A stretch of 64,000 bases of DNA from Lepidodermella squamata (lineage: Eukaryota > Gastrotricha). Position 1 is the first letter of the stretch. Each line of letters opens with the position of its first letter. The notes beneath the pieces are model-generated. The model did no database searches and was not told where the DNA came from. It saw only the letters and a program-made list of their open reading frames with translations. Below, piece after piece: positions 54,267 to 64,000 of this stretch. The position numbers were made by a program, and so were the translations under genes. The DNA is taken from contig JBLDXI010000019.1 in assembly GCA_047495785.1 (NCBI GenBank), positions 310,001 to 374,000 of the forward strand, in the 5' to 3' direction.

Positions 54267-54845
54267 ATGTTTACAGTCCTAAATGAGAACTCAGATAAAG
54301 GATCAGATACATCTGATCACCCGCTGTCCTTCAACCAAGTAGTTACGCATAGTGAAGAAGGCGCTGGGTCTGCAAATACAACTGTTCCCCCGCCGTCATC
54401 CCATGCTGACGTCGCTGGTTTTGCCGATCCAAGGAAGGAAAATATTGGTATGCAAAGCTACGTGCCAGCGCCTAGAATGAACGGTGCAGCTGCACAAGTT
54501 GTGACCTCTCAACCGCAGGCAATCGTCATCATGGCTCGACGAGTTTCATCAACCGATAAATTAACCATTTGCCTAAAGAAAACTGCATATTTCATGGTAT
54601 GCATTTCGCTGTTCATTGGATGTTTGTTAATATCGGTTCCCGCCTGGGCATGCTATCGTCAAGCGAGTCGAAGTGCGCAAGCTAAGAGCAGTATGTCACG
54701 GGGTAGCTACATATGCTCGATAGTGACGTCAGTGATATCAATAGCCGTAAATATAATTATCATATGGGCAAATGTGGCATTCTCTTCACCTGACACAAAA
54801 CCTAATACTACCCGTATCAGTTTTTGGGTATCAGTATCAGGATGA
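54267..54845 (+). CDS. CD225-like membrane protein (paralogue O)
   Basis: Single-exon model, 192 residues. The N-terminal DHPLSFNQVV and VPPPSSHADV sit where relatives have PPxY motifs, but the tyrosines are lost. It shares QPQAIVIMARRVSS with the split gene. Membrane segments are ICLKKTAYFMVCISLFIGCL then LISVPAWACY, and, after MSRGSYICS, IVTSVISIAVNIIIIWANV. The last dozen residues (TRISFWVSVSG) are encoded by the arm of a long hairpin (54815-54945), so the C-terminus appears to derive from an inserted foldback. Confidence 0.7.
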   Translation: MFTVLNENSDKGSDTSDHPLSFNQVVTHSEEGAGSANTTVPPPSSHADVAGFADPRKENIGMQSYVPAPRMNGAAAQVVTSQPQAIVIMARRVSSTDKLTICLKKTAYFMVCISLFIGCLLISVPAWACYRQASRSAQAKSSMSRGSYICSIVTSVISIAVNIIIIWANVAFSSPDTKPNTTRISFWVSVSG

Positions 54846-54945
54846 AATATGCTAATGAGCACTCTTAGCATGAACATTTTTTTGCCAAGAGTGCTCATAA
54901 GCATATTTCATGCTGCGGAATACTGAAAACTGATACGGGTAACTA
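54815..54945. repeat. long imperfect hairpin over the stop codon of paralogue O
   Basis: The inner stem pairs GAAATATGCTAATGAGCACT then CTTA with its complement at 54890-54913. An outer stem pairs ACCCGTATCAGTTTT with AAAACTGATACGGGT. Arms of about 60 bp with a short A/T loop. Confidence 0.75.
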
Positions 54946-55264
54946 CGTGTCTAATTCTTACTTCGGATGGTAACAATATGATTGTGCGGGATCGGAAAAG
55001 GTTAATAATCAATCCTGTGCTGTCTATTACAAAAGCCGAAGTTTTTAAATAAAGAGGGATGAAAAAATTTCTTCACTTTGTAATTGAGAATTGTCTAAAA
55101 GCGTAAAAAATGTCTTCAAACATATTACTATAGGCGAAGCTCACATAATAACATAATAAGCGCATAATAAGAAACCGGCTAACTATACTCCAGCAGAAAA
55201 TCTCAATATAAATAAAGCTATCAAACCCGATGATCAATATTTCGCTTTCTAAACATCCGTGGAA

Positions 55265-55435
55265 ATGTCTGCAGTTGTGAACGAAAACGAAATTGAAGGG
55301 CCAAATAAAACAGATCCCCCACAGTTATACGACCAAGCAACCACAATGCTAACGGCGCCGGGTTCGGCAATTCATGAAAGGAAAATTTTGGAATGCGAAG
55401 TTACGCGCTGGCGATATCCACGGCATTGATATCTT
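55265..55435 (+). pseudogene. N-terminal relic of a CD225-like gene
   Basis: ATG frame reads MSAVVNENEIEGPN then DPPQLYDQA, parallel to MFTVLNENSDKGSD of the gene at 54267. A frameshift follows near 55380, after which another frame reads KENFGMRSYALA (compare KENIGMQSYVPA). The membrane part is absent. Confidence 0.6.
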
Positions 55436-55782
55436 AGGTATTGATTTCACTCATGTACACTCTCCATTTACGTACACGTTTCTAGCAGATCCCGTGAAAG
55501 TGTACGATGGTGAGTACTGACTGTAGTTCAGGTCATCTCTCCTTTGAGCATTCGTTGTGCACCACCTCGGCCCGGTGCTCAAATTTGTTGAGCATCTTTG
55601 ATCATTCCGTTAAGCAATGTTGAGCACTCCGTTGTGCAAATTAAGCAGAAGTTGAGATATTTCTTTGGGCAAGTTGTGCATCTTCGAGCAACTCTCGAGC
55701 ACTCGTTGAGCGGCTCTTGAGCACCGCGTTCAGCACCAGCCGTCAGTGACACAATTCAATTAAAAAAAATTCAGTCGCCCGG

Positions 55783-55850
55783 CGGGAATTGAACCAGTGA
55801 CCACTGCCCTCAAATTCACAATCGAATACCTTGCGCCCCTGGTTCCACAT
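55783..55850 (-). repeat. tRNA-like sequence (tRNA pseudogene or SINE head)
   Basis: On the minus strand GGTTCAATTCCCGCCGGGCG forms a B box and acceptor-like end, preceded by GGGGCGCAAGG and a CACTGG segment. I could not fold a complete cloverleaf with a credible anticodon arm, so I treat it as tRNA-derived. Confidence 0.35.
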
Positions 55851-56514
55851 AAATGGATTTTTTTTTAAACTCGACTTATCGATAATTTCATTTGCTGGAA
55901 ATTTGAACTTAGGCAGTTTCGACTGTTAGTTACCCAGTCGAACGGAGGTCCTATTTTTGTTATAAAATGTCATGGTAAAGTAATATAAATGTGACATGAT
56001 CAAGCTTTGGTTACACGACTGTTCCATGATAATCGTCGTTTTTAGACTAGCGGAGGGTTACGGAGGGGTTCGTTAATGCCATCAGTTGCCAGACGCTTTG
56101 TTTTGATTACGCAACAGCGCTCTCGCGAAAAAAGTGAATTTTCATTTTTTAATTGGTTTTCAGAGTGAAAATGCCTTGAGAATTTTTTTTACTGAAAAAT
56201 GAGTTGTAGCTAAAGGAAATTATGTTTAGGTTGGGCCGAAATCAAATTCAGCTACCAGCAAATTAATTTTCGTGGCTATGGCACTCAAAATGGAGGCTGG
56301 GCAAAATCATTTTGCTGCATTTCACTGCTGTGAAGAATATTTTGAATGTCGAATGTGACATCAAAATGTGTTGTATTTTATTATTTTATTTTATTATTTT
56401 TTATACATGTCGTTCTTCAAAGCAAGGACCGCGACGATGTTTTTCATATTTTGTAGACGTCGAAATGGGGGATGATTAAAAATTAAAAATTATTATAAAT
56501 CTGCTGTTATAGCG

Positions 56515-56665
56515 TGTAAAATAACCAAAATTACCGAAGCAGGAGTTTTCCGGGTTTTCCCTGTAAATTTTTAATTTCTACGGTAAATCGCGGATATAGG
56601 CTGGAAGATTCTTCCCATAGGTTTGATTTTGAAAAAATTCAGCTAAATTTCCTCCAAAAACTTGC
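56515..56665 (+). repeat. dispersed repeat, copy 2
   Basis: Diverged copy of 11575-11745 with TTTTCCGGGTTTTC and TAAATCGCGGA. Non-coding. Confidence 0.5.
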
Positions 56666-57149
56666 AAAAATCAATAACGATAACTTATGGAACACGCTGA
56701 ATTTCTTTCGGCTACTTACTCTTATTCTTTATATCGCGATTAAAAAGGATCAAATATTTTCCTCGTTTTTTTATTCCAAAAATTTGAAAATTTAAAAAAT
56801 GGTTGAGTAAATCATGGGACAAGTTTTATTTGTTGTAGGTCACGACTTTCATTAGAAAAATAGGGCGAAATTCTCAATCCGTGACCATCTAAATGGTGAA
56901 CCGATTTTAAAAAATTATCGACGTCAGGGTTGATAGTCAAATATTCTTTCTTGCTCATCAAATTTCCGATTTGAGTATGGCAAAATTAGTAAATTTAATC
57001 AGATAATCAAATTTTTGAAGAAATTCAACGTGCCGAAATATTCCACTAATTGAGGCTACAAGTAAAGATAACTTTCAAGTACCCATAAAGAAGAAATTAT
57101 ACTTCTAAAATTCATTTTTGAAATTGCTTTCTTGACGCTTTGGAAAAAA

Positions 57150-57560
57150 ATCGAGATTCAAATTTCCGAAATTCCTCAGTTGCGTAATCGAAATTTGTCT
57201 TAACAGAGCCTCTAAATAGAGCATAGTAACCGATGGCGTTAACGAACGCCTCCGTACCCCTCCGTCGTGTAAAAACGACGAGTCTCATGATGGTCATATG
57301 CCGGGAAGATAATCGCTGAAATTCGGTCATGTACCATTAATGTGACTTTCGTATGACATCTACGGCCATGTGACCGTTATATGATAGCAGTAGGACAAAG
57401 TGCGTTTATAATGGCTGAATGGCTTCGAGGCTAATCGTCGTTTTTACACGACGGAGGGGCGGTACGGAGGCGTTCGTTAACGCCATCGGTTGCTACACTC
57501 TTAATTTAGGCTCCGTTAAGACACATTTTGATAATGAAACTGAGCCTTTGAAAAAAATAA
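57150..57560. repeat. foldback element with about 130-bp inverted arms
   Basis: Left arm about 57150-57290 and right arm about 57428-57560 are inverted copies containing CGTCGTTTTTACACGACGGA and GGCGTTCGTTAACGCCATCG. A third, diverged single-arm copy stands at 56033-56095 in plus orientation. MITE-like. Confidence 0.7.
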
Positions 57561-57982
57561 AGTTTTTATGTATTTTTCACACTATGAAATTTGGCGCTGT
57601 TTCTTTGCAAAAATGAGGCGTTTTTTGAGAAAAATAATGTTTAGACTCAGTTTGAATAGGAGACGCCGGTTAGTACTTGAATTTTCATCAATCGTGAGTC
57701 GACGGTTTTGGACGCGAGCAAGGAGCCGAACTTGTGCTAATGAAATTTTTTTAAATTTCACCTACGAGGAGATGATATCTAACATTAGAATGTATCGAGG
57801 GGCCTATAATCATCTGGTTGAGGTTGTATACTTTTTATTTATTTATTTAAGAGCTTAAGTCCGTAGCGGAACGCTCACAACAATGTTAATCGGGCAATCC
57901 ACTCATAGCCGGCAGAAAAATCAGAGTCATATTCAGTCCGTTTCAAATTCCATTTGTTCATTTTGGTAGTGATATTACAAAA

Positions 57983-58030
57983 CAACAACAACAACTAACA
58001 ACAACTAACAACAACAACTAACGTTAAAAT
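57983..58030 (-). repeat. CAACAACAACTAA short repeats, probable LINE 3' tail
   Basis: Imperfect ACAACAACTA units immediately beyond the 3' UTR of the minus-strand LINE; on the element's sense strand this is a TAGTTGTTGT repeat, the usual sort of microsatellite tail left by target-primed reverse transcription. Confidence 0.55.
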
Positions 58031-58083
58031 TAGAGAGAATGAGATGTAAGGTAAGCTCATATAAAAATAGTTTCTATTAAAAT

Positions 58084-60843
58084 TTACAATTTTTGGGACG
58101 CGTTTGAAAACTGGAATGGCGCATCGCCGAGAAGGTAAAGATATACATTTTGTCGACACTCATGCGCTGATTTCGATTCTTGTACGTGGCGAGGCAAAGC
58201 ATTCCAAGCTACAGCTCCTTTGAAAGCGAGAGTTGATTGAGCACGTTTGCAAGTGAAAAATGGCACTTCCAAAGCTTGGTCGAAATAGCTGCGTAGGTTG
58301 CGTGGTTGTTCTTTCGATTTGAACATATCGCGCAAAGTTGTAGGCGCTTCTTGGTTCAAGCATTTCCAAACCATTGTGATGATGTGCACTTTTCGCTTGC
58401 CCGCCATGTCAAGCCAACCCAGTTGATTTTGCATTTCGCTAGGGTCAGCCGTTCGGTTTTTTCGTAGGATGATGCGCATGACTCTGTTTTGGACGGATTG
58501 AATAGCTTTTAGATTGCTGTCAGACGCCTGGTCCAAAACTGTGTCACAGTAGTTCAAGTGACTCAATACTACTGCGTTAGCCATCGTGACCAAAGATTTC
58601 CTGTTCAAATGTTTTGAAGCCATTTTAAGAGCGTAGGTACCTCGGTTCGCCTTAGCGCGAACTTCGCTGATGTGCGTTTTCAGGAGTAACGCATTGTCCA
58701 ACGTTAACCCGAGAATTTTCATGGTCTTCGAATCTGCAAGTTTCACACCTTCGACTGTCACTTCGATGTTCGGTTTCTTTCTCTTGGTTGAGAGGACCAG
58801 TAGTTGAGACTTCTTGCCGTTCACTTGCAAGCAGTTTCGTCCGAGCCAAGAACACATCGAGTCCAAGTCAGCTTGAAGGCGCGTCTGAGCGATGTCCGGG
58901 CATTCGTGGCTGTAATAGATAGTGGTGTCATCGGCATATTGCGCGATAGATGAATGAAGAACTGTAGATGAGATTTCGTTTATATACATTGTAAACAACA
59001 GCGGGCCTAAAACACTTCCCTGAGGCACTCCAAAGTTGATTTTGAGCGGCGACGAGAGACTATTGTTGACTTTGACGATTTGGTACCGGTTAGATAAGTA
59101 TGATCTCATCACTTTCAAAGCTTGGTTGTCGAATCCGGCGCTAGCTAACGATGATATTATACCGTCGTGGTGCAAGGAATCGAATGCCTTCGACAAGTCG
59201 ATCGCAACGGCGGCAACGGTTTCAGATTCGCTCAGAGCAAGTTTCCAATCACTGACGACTTTGTTGAGGCAGGTTTCGGTAGAATGATATTTTCTAAAGC
59301 CATATTGGTTGTTCGAGAGAAAGCTAATATTGTTAAGATGAATTTTGATTTGCTCGGCCAGACATCTTTCGAGTGTTCGAGAGATTGGCGAGAGAATAGA
59401 AATTGGCCGGTAGTTTTCGACCTTGTCTTTTGCGCCGTCTTTGTGAAGAGGGCTCACGATAGCGATTTGCCAGTCTGATGGAAAGTCACCTGTGTCGATG
59501 ATGCAATTAAAAAGTATCGTAAGATGTTCAGCTATCGTCGGACCGCAAAGCTTCAAAATCGATTCGGGTAATTCGTCATATCCAGTGGTTCTTTTCGTTT
59601 TTAGACGATTCAGAGCTAATAGAACATGTTCCCGCGTGACTGGTTTAAAGCTGAATTTTTTCGACGTGTTGAAGAATCTTGTGAAATCGAGGCTTGTGAG
59701 TAGAGGTTCGGCAACGTTTTTCCCAACATTGCTGAAGAATGTGTTAAATTTGTTAGCTAAATTGAGAGATTCCTCGGGGGATTGAGCATCAAATTCGGAG
59801 GATTTCGAATTCCTAGGTCTGAAACTATTGATCACTTGCCACATCTTACGTGAATTTTTGTCAGCCTCGGTGATTTGAGCTTGCCACTTGGCTCTGCGTA
59901 TCTTCCGACGTAGATTTCCTTGCTTTTTCAGTTGGCGTTCGTTTTTAAACGGCTCGGGTTTCTTCGTCTTCGGCTTGAGTGAAATCCGTTTAAGCTGAAT
60001 AGGTGCATGTTTATTGAGCGTTCGCTGGACTGCCGCTTTGATCCGCAGCCAGTAGATTTCGACAGGTTCGTCGTAGTCGATTTGTACATTTTTGAGCTCT
60101 GTTTCGAGATCAGTGCAAAACACCTTGGCATCAATTTTGCTAAGATTCCTGTACTTGATTTCGCGATATTTGGGCAGTTGATAATTCGATTCGTCGTCTT
60201 CAAACACCATAGATATGCCGAGATGGTCACATTTTGGCATAGAGGGAGTTGTTCCACTTTGCCTGATTCTGTTATCGAAATTTGTCCAGAAATGATCGAG
60301 CAAAGTACCTGATTTCGGACGAGTGATGTCGGTTGTGTTCGTAGTCCTGTAGTTGAAGCTTCCGAAGCTTGCAGTCACTTCTTCCTTTATTTCATCGTCC
60401 AGCAGGTTCCAGTTGAGATCACCTCCTATGAATCGAAGATGCGCAGATGCGTAGCGTGCCGAGTTTTCAACCAAGAAGGTATCGAGTTCGTCGTAGTCGC
60501 AAGATTCCGGCGGGCGGTAGGCAACGGTTGCCGATATCGTTAAACCTGATTCCAGTCGAATGTGGGCTTGTATATTTTCGATGGTGGATTCAAAAGAGTT
60601 GTGTTCGATAATTTGCAGTCGTTTGTGAACCAGAAGTGCGACTCCGCCTCCACGAGATAGCTTGTTTTTCGATTTCTTCGCGTGAGGCCGCCCTTTCCAT
60701 AAGCAAGTATAAGATGGAAATGCTTCCTCGACTAAGATGGAAATGCTTCCTCGACAATGACTTGTATCGGGAGGATACAATTTTTCGGCCGGCGTTTCCT
60801 GTTTGGCACCGAGTCGGAGCAGCTTTGTGGTTTCTTGCCACAC
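58084..60843 (-). mobile_element. APE-type LINE ORF2, endonuclease plus reverse transcriptase, intact frame
   Basis: A single 919-codon open frame. Endonuclease remnants: SRGGGVALLV, GGDLNWNLL, SGTLLDHFW and CDHLGIS. RT motifs in order: NYRPISILSPISRTLE, DLSKAFDSLHH, GVPQGSVLGPLLFTMYIN and YADDTTIYY (catalytic YADD), then thumb LKILGLTLD-like MKILGLTLD and LSHLNYCDTVLDQ. The C-terminal WNALPRHVQES is typical. The first part of the endonuclease (the early N-x-x-x and E-T-W-L blocks) is missing or scrambled, and a 23-bp tandem duplication (ATGGAAATGCTTCCTCGAC) sits at about 60716-60760, so the element is 5'-damaged. The rest lacks stops over 2.7 kb, suggesting recent insertion. CR1/jockey-like by motif style. 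Confidence 0.85.
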
Positions 60844-63800
60844 ATGGTGAAATGCGTACCGTCGGTGAATTACCGTCGGTGAATTATGACTCGATTTCAG
60901 CCCTTGAAAATACCATCGGGCATTTTCAGCTTCGCTACGCCCTCGGGCATTTTCAGCGGGCCGAAATCTCGTTTCTGCCCTCTACACCGTTAAGGATTCC
61001 TTAATTCCTACATGGTTGATTATTTTTTGCTTCAACAATGCTTTTGATTTTCTGCAACAAAATGTTCTAAATGTGATTCCAAGTAAAGCACCAATTATCT
61101 TAAATCTAAGAAAACTAATTAATGACCTTAAACCTTACCGTAAGCGCTAATATAACAATCGACACGCCTTAAAATTGTAAAACTACCAATTGTTACCATA
61201 AAACGTTATTCAGTTTTAAATTTAATTATCTTATTGAATTATTTTTACTTGGCAATAACTTCGCAGCTCTGGCGAGCCTTGTATAACTGCCACGTCTGGT
61301 GAGATTTGAATTGTGCCAAAGAACAAGCATTTTTGGGTCGGCGGCTCGCATTATTAGGGGTAATAAAAATAACGCACGCGCGCACACCGGCCACACTGGC
61401 ATGCCACGTCGTTCGTTTTTACTTATTACGCCCGTCGTCATTCATAAAATAACGCTCGTTAGCTAAAGAGCTGACGACTTGAGCTTTCGATTATTCTTAT
61501 AACTTGTCAATGATTTCTACCATGCCCTACAAGCGATTTAAGATTTTCTGATGTCTGGTTGTGAAATTTCCTTTCAATGCAATGTTAGATATTTAACAGC
61601 CGTTTTGATGATGTGCCTGGCCAAGCGCAACAAATTTTGTCCTAAGCCTCACGTGCCAGATGACACGTAACACAAGGCCACGCTTTATTTAAAATTGTTT
61701 TTAATTCAATTTTTTCACATTATCGATCTTTCTCATTTATCATTTTCAAGGGAACATTTCCATGACGTATAAATTATTCAGCGGCTTGTACATTTTCTTG
61801 GTGAAAGTAGAATGTTGCCGAAACGCTTCGTCTTGCTATAAAATTATAACAAAAAATTTAAGAATTTCCCGAAAATTAATCCCTTGGCAAAGCGTTTGAG
61901 TGTTTAATTTCGATATTTACAATTAGGCTTGAAATGCCGGCTTGATCACGTGCACCTTCATTTTTAGAACTCGAATCTATGCGCCTCTAAAGTCTAAAGT
62001 TGGAGAAACGTGGCATTCTTTGGCATTTTTCATTCTTCCTATGATATTTTTACACCTTTCTGGTCCATTTTTTTCGCACAAATATGTATAGCTAAATATT
62101 TCCCAAAAAAGCATACATTACTTCAAAACATTCCCTTTTTCGAACTTTATTTTCTCTGAATTTTCCGGTTTATTTTTCTCCAAATTTATCTCTAATTTAG
62201 TCCCAAGTTTTGGCATAAAATACTACATTAATAATACATCAGTGCTAAACTTAACGGTTGCGTAATAAGAAAATAATGTTGAGCTGTTTTCAATCTTCTG
62301 AAATTTATATATTAATTTTACATTTTAGTCGACCTTGAGGGATCTTGTTGATCACTAAATGCGCAACCGACTTCGAGATTTGGATGAAGCGCGATGGGTT
62401 AAATTAAATGGGTAGAAATTAATTGCTGAAATTATATATAATTATTAATTATTAATTAATTTCTACCCATAAAGATGATGTTTGGTACATTTTGAAGGCA
62501 ATTATCGGTCACCAAAGACACCGCTTTAAAATGGCGAAAAAATAGCTCAGACAAATCAATTCCATGATAAATAAAAAATTCGCAGTGCTTGAATATCAAC
62601 AAATTATTGTGGCCAATCTTGACCTGAAAAAAATATCCGAAAAAGCGATTTCAGGCCACTAGAAAAGTCTAAAATTTGGTTCCGCTAACAGGAGGACCCC
62701 AATTCAATTCCTGAATTTTCCTCTAAATTTTGATATTTTGATAAATTTCTGAAATTTCTAAAAATCCCAAAAAAATTCGAAATGAAGCACGCGGAAATAA
62801 AGCAAACACAGTGAAATTTGCACGATTCTGTACAAAACTAAGCTAACTTGGTAGGAAAGCATTTTCAAATATTTCTGAATTCCTGAAGCAAAGGCTTCAC
62901 GCGAAAGACCGTTTGTTTAGGATTTTCGCGCTGAATTCCCAACTGCGTAATTTTCACGACTTCACCGTTTGGCGTAAATAAAAATCCGCTAAAATTGAAC
63001 CTCGTCGATTTTTTCCAACATTTTTGCAGCATCATCAAAACTGAAATACCCTCACTTCCTTTTTAGCGAAAAATACCTGAATTTTTATCAAAAATTTCAT
63101 TATTTCTCGACTCTTCATTATAAAATCTGTCTACATGAATTTACACGGTGGTTTATTGAGCAAAAAAATGCCAGTATATATCATTTTAGCTCCGTGTATT
63201 TTCGTGTAAACCCTCGGTTTCTCCCGAAATAGAATGAGCGGGAAATTCCGTGAAATTTCCGATCGTGTAATTTCATGTAATGTCACTTGCGGCTCGTACT
63301 TGAAAATTCGAGCAGTAAAATGAGAGTAATATCGACTGAATTTTAAAAATTTATTTACTTTTTATTCACTCGATCTTCCTACATGAGAATACAACGTCTT
63401 TTTCAGGATGTAAAATCATGTGAGGATGTTTCAGACGAGAAATCGTGCAGCTTCCATTGAAATACATCGAAGAAATGAATGAAGGACGAAAATCCATGAG
63501 TTTACATGACCGAATTTCAGGGTTTACACGAATTTTCATGAAGTTTCTCGGCCGAAAAACGAAAAACCCTGTTTTACAACGCTGAATTCCGGATCGCTGA
63601 GCTGGTTCCTGATCTGCTTACATGAATATACCCAAATATACTGCTAAATACCTTAAAATACAGGAATTTACAATGTTAATTTACGCAAACTTTTTTGTCC
63701 GGGATGTTTGTTATCTTTGGAGTGCTCCATCCCGGACTAAAAAGTTTCAGCTTGTAAACTCGTGTAAAATGGGGTAAAAACACGTCATTGTATTTCCATG

Positions 63801-64000
63801 TATTTTCATGTAGAAATTAGATCGACTCCTATGAATTTACATGATCATTTTATTGATTCAGCTCACATGAATTTACATTTAGACCATAATTGGCTGCCGT
63901 TCGCCCTGCGCTTCCACGGAATTACACGGAGTGGTGAGTCTGGTTGATTTCGCCGGAAACGCTGGAAAAACTTGCCTTGACTTGCTTCTCCTAGCTGAAT
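60844..64000. other. about 3.1 kb without a recognised gene
   Basis: Apart from the possible 5' end of the LINE, this AT-rich stretch has no coding sequence I can support. An AT-rich inverted pair (ATGGGTAGAAATTAATT and its complement) lies at 62411-62471. From about 63130 to 63910, variants of ACATGAATTTACA and its complement recur roughly ten times without fixed spacing. Confidence 0.4.

Overview
The window is nuclear DNA of a small-genome invertebrate animal, most likely an ecdysozoan. Introns are short (about 48-60 bp, GT-AG). The protein families are metazoan (BEN domain, RCC1-BTB, NRF-6-type acyltransferase, NEMP), and LINE-type and R2-type retroelements are present. A tardigrade or nematode would fit the compact introns, but I cannot name the species. 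All gene models come from reading exons and checking splice phases by eye; no search was run.

Layout. 0-2 kb: a BEN-domain gene. 3-31 kb: a gene cluster dominated by small proteins with two C-terminal membrane segments. Many carry PPxY motifs near the N-terminus, often overlapped by a YxxPhi signal. The plan resembles CD225/IFITM (dispanin) proteins. I count 12 intact members (starts at 3248, 3958, 5449, 8601, 10288, 12275, 18900, 19813, 23181, 25828, 29768, 54267), one member cut in two, and three relics (26675, 31798, 55265). Interleaved genes encode an NRF-6-like acyltransferase (apparent frameshift), an RCC1-BTB protein, a possible DUF1771/Smr-like protein, a proline-rich protein, and two minus-strand tail-anchored paralogues with an internally repeated exon. 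Several members arose by segmental duplication. One duplicate holds a decayed R2-type retrotransposon, and a duplicated promoter block holds a 300-bp MITE with a target-site duplication.

33.36-52.09 kb: the most striking object. An 18.7-kb segment has terminal inverted repeats of about 230 bp and sits inside the coding sequence of a CD225-like gene. The two gene halves (33217-33359 and 52091-52655) rejoin in frame across a 4-5 bp target duplication. The segment carries a nine-exon gene for a 688-residue transposase-like protein and several cargo genes: three intact and one broken short membrane proteins of one family; a NEMP-like inner-nuclear-membrane protein; a multi-pass protein that might be KAR5/Brambleberry-like; a FLYWCH-PHD finger protein; a membrane-anchored coiled-coil protein with a CXC-type cysteine domain; and a mucin-like single-pass protein. 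LINE 3' fragments and inverted repeats are nested inside.

52-64 kb: the 3' half of the split gene, one more intact CD225-like gene and one relic, foldback repeats, a LINE with an intact endonuclease/RT reading frame (58-61 kb), and about 3 kb with no recognised gene.
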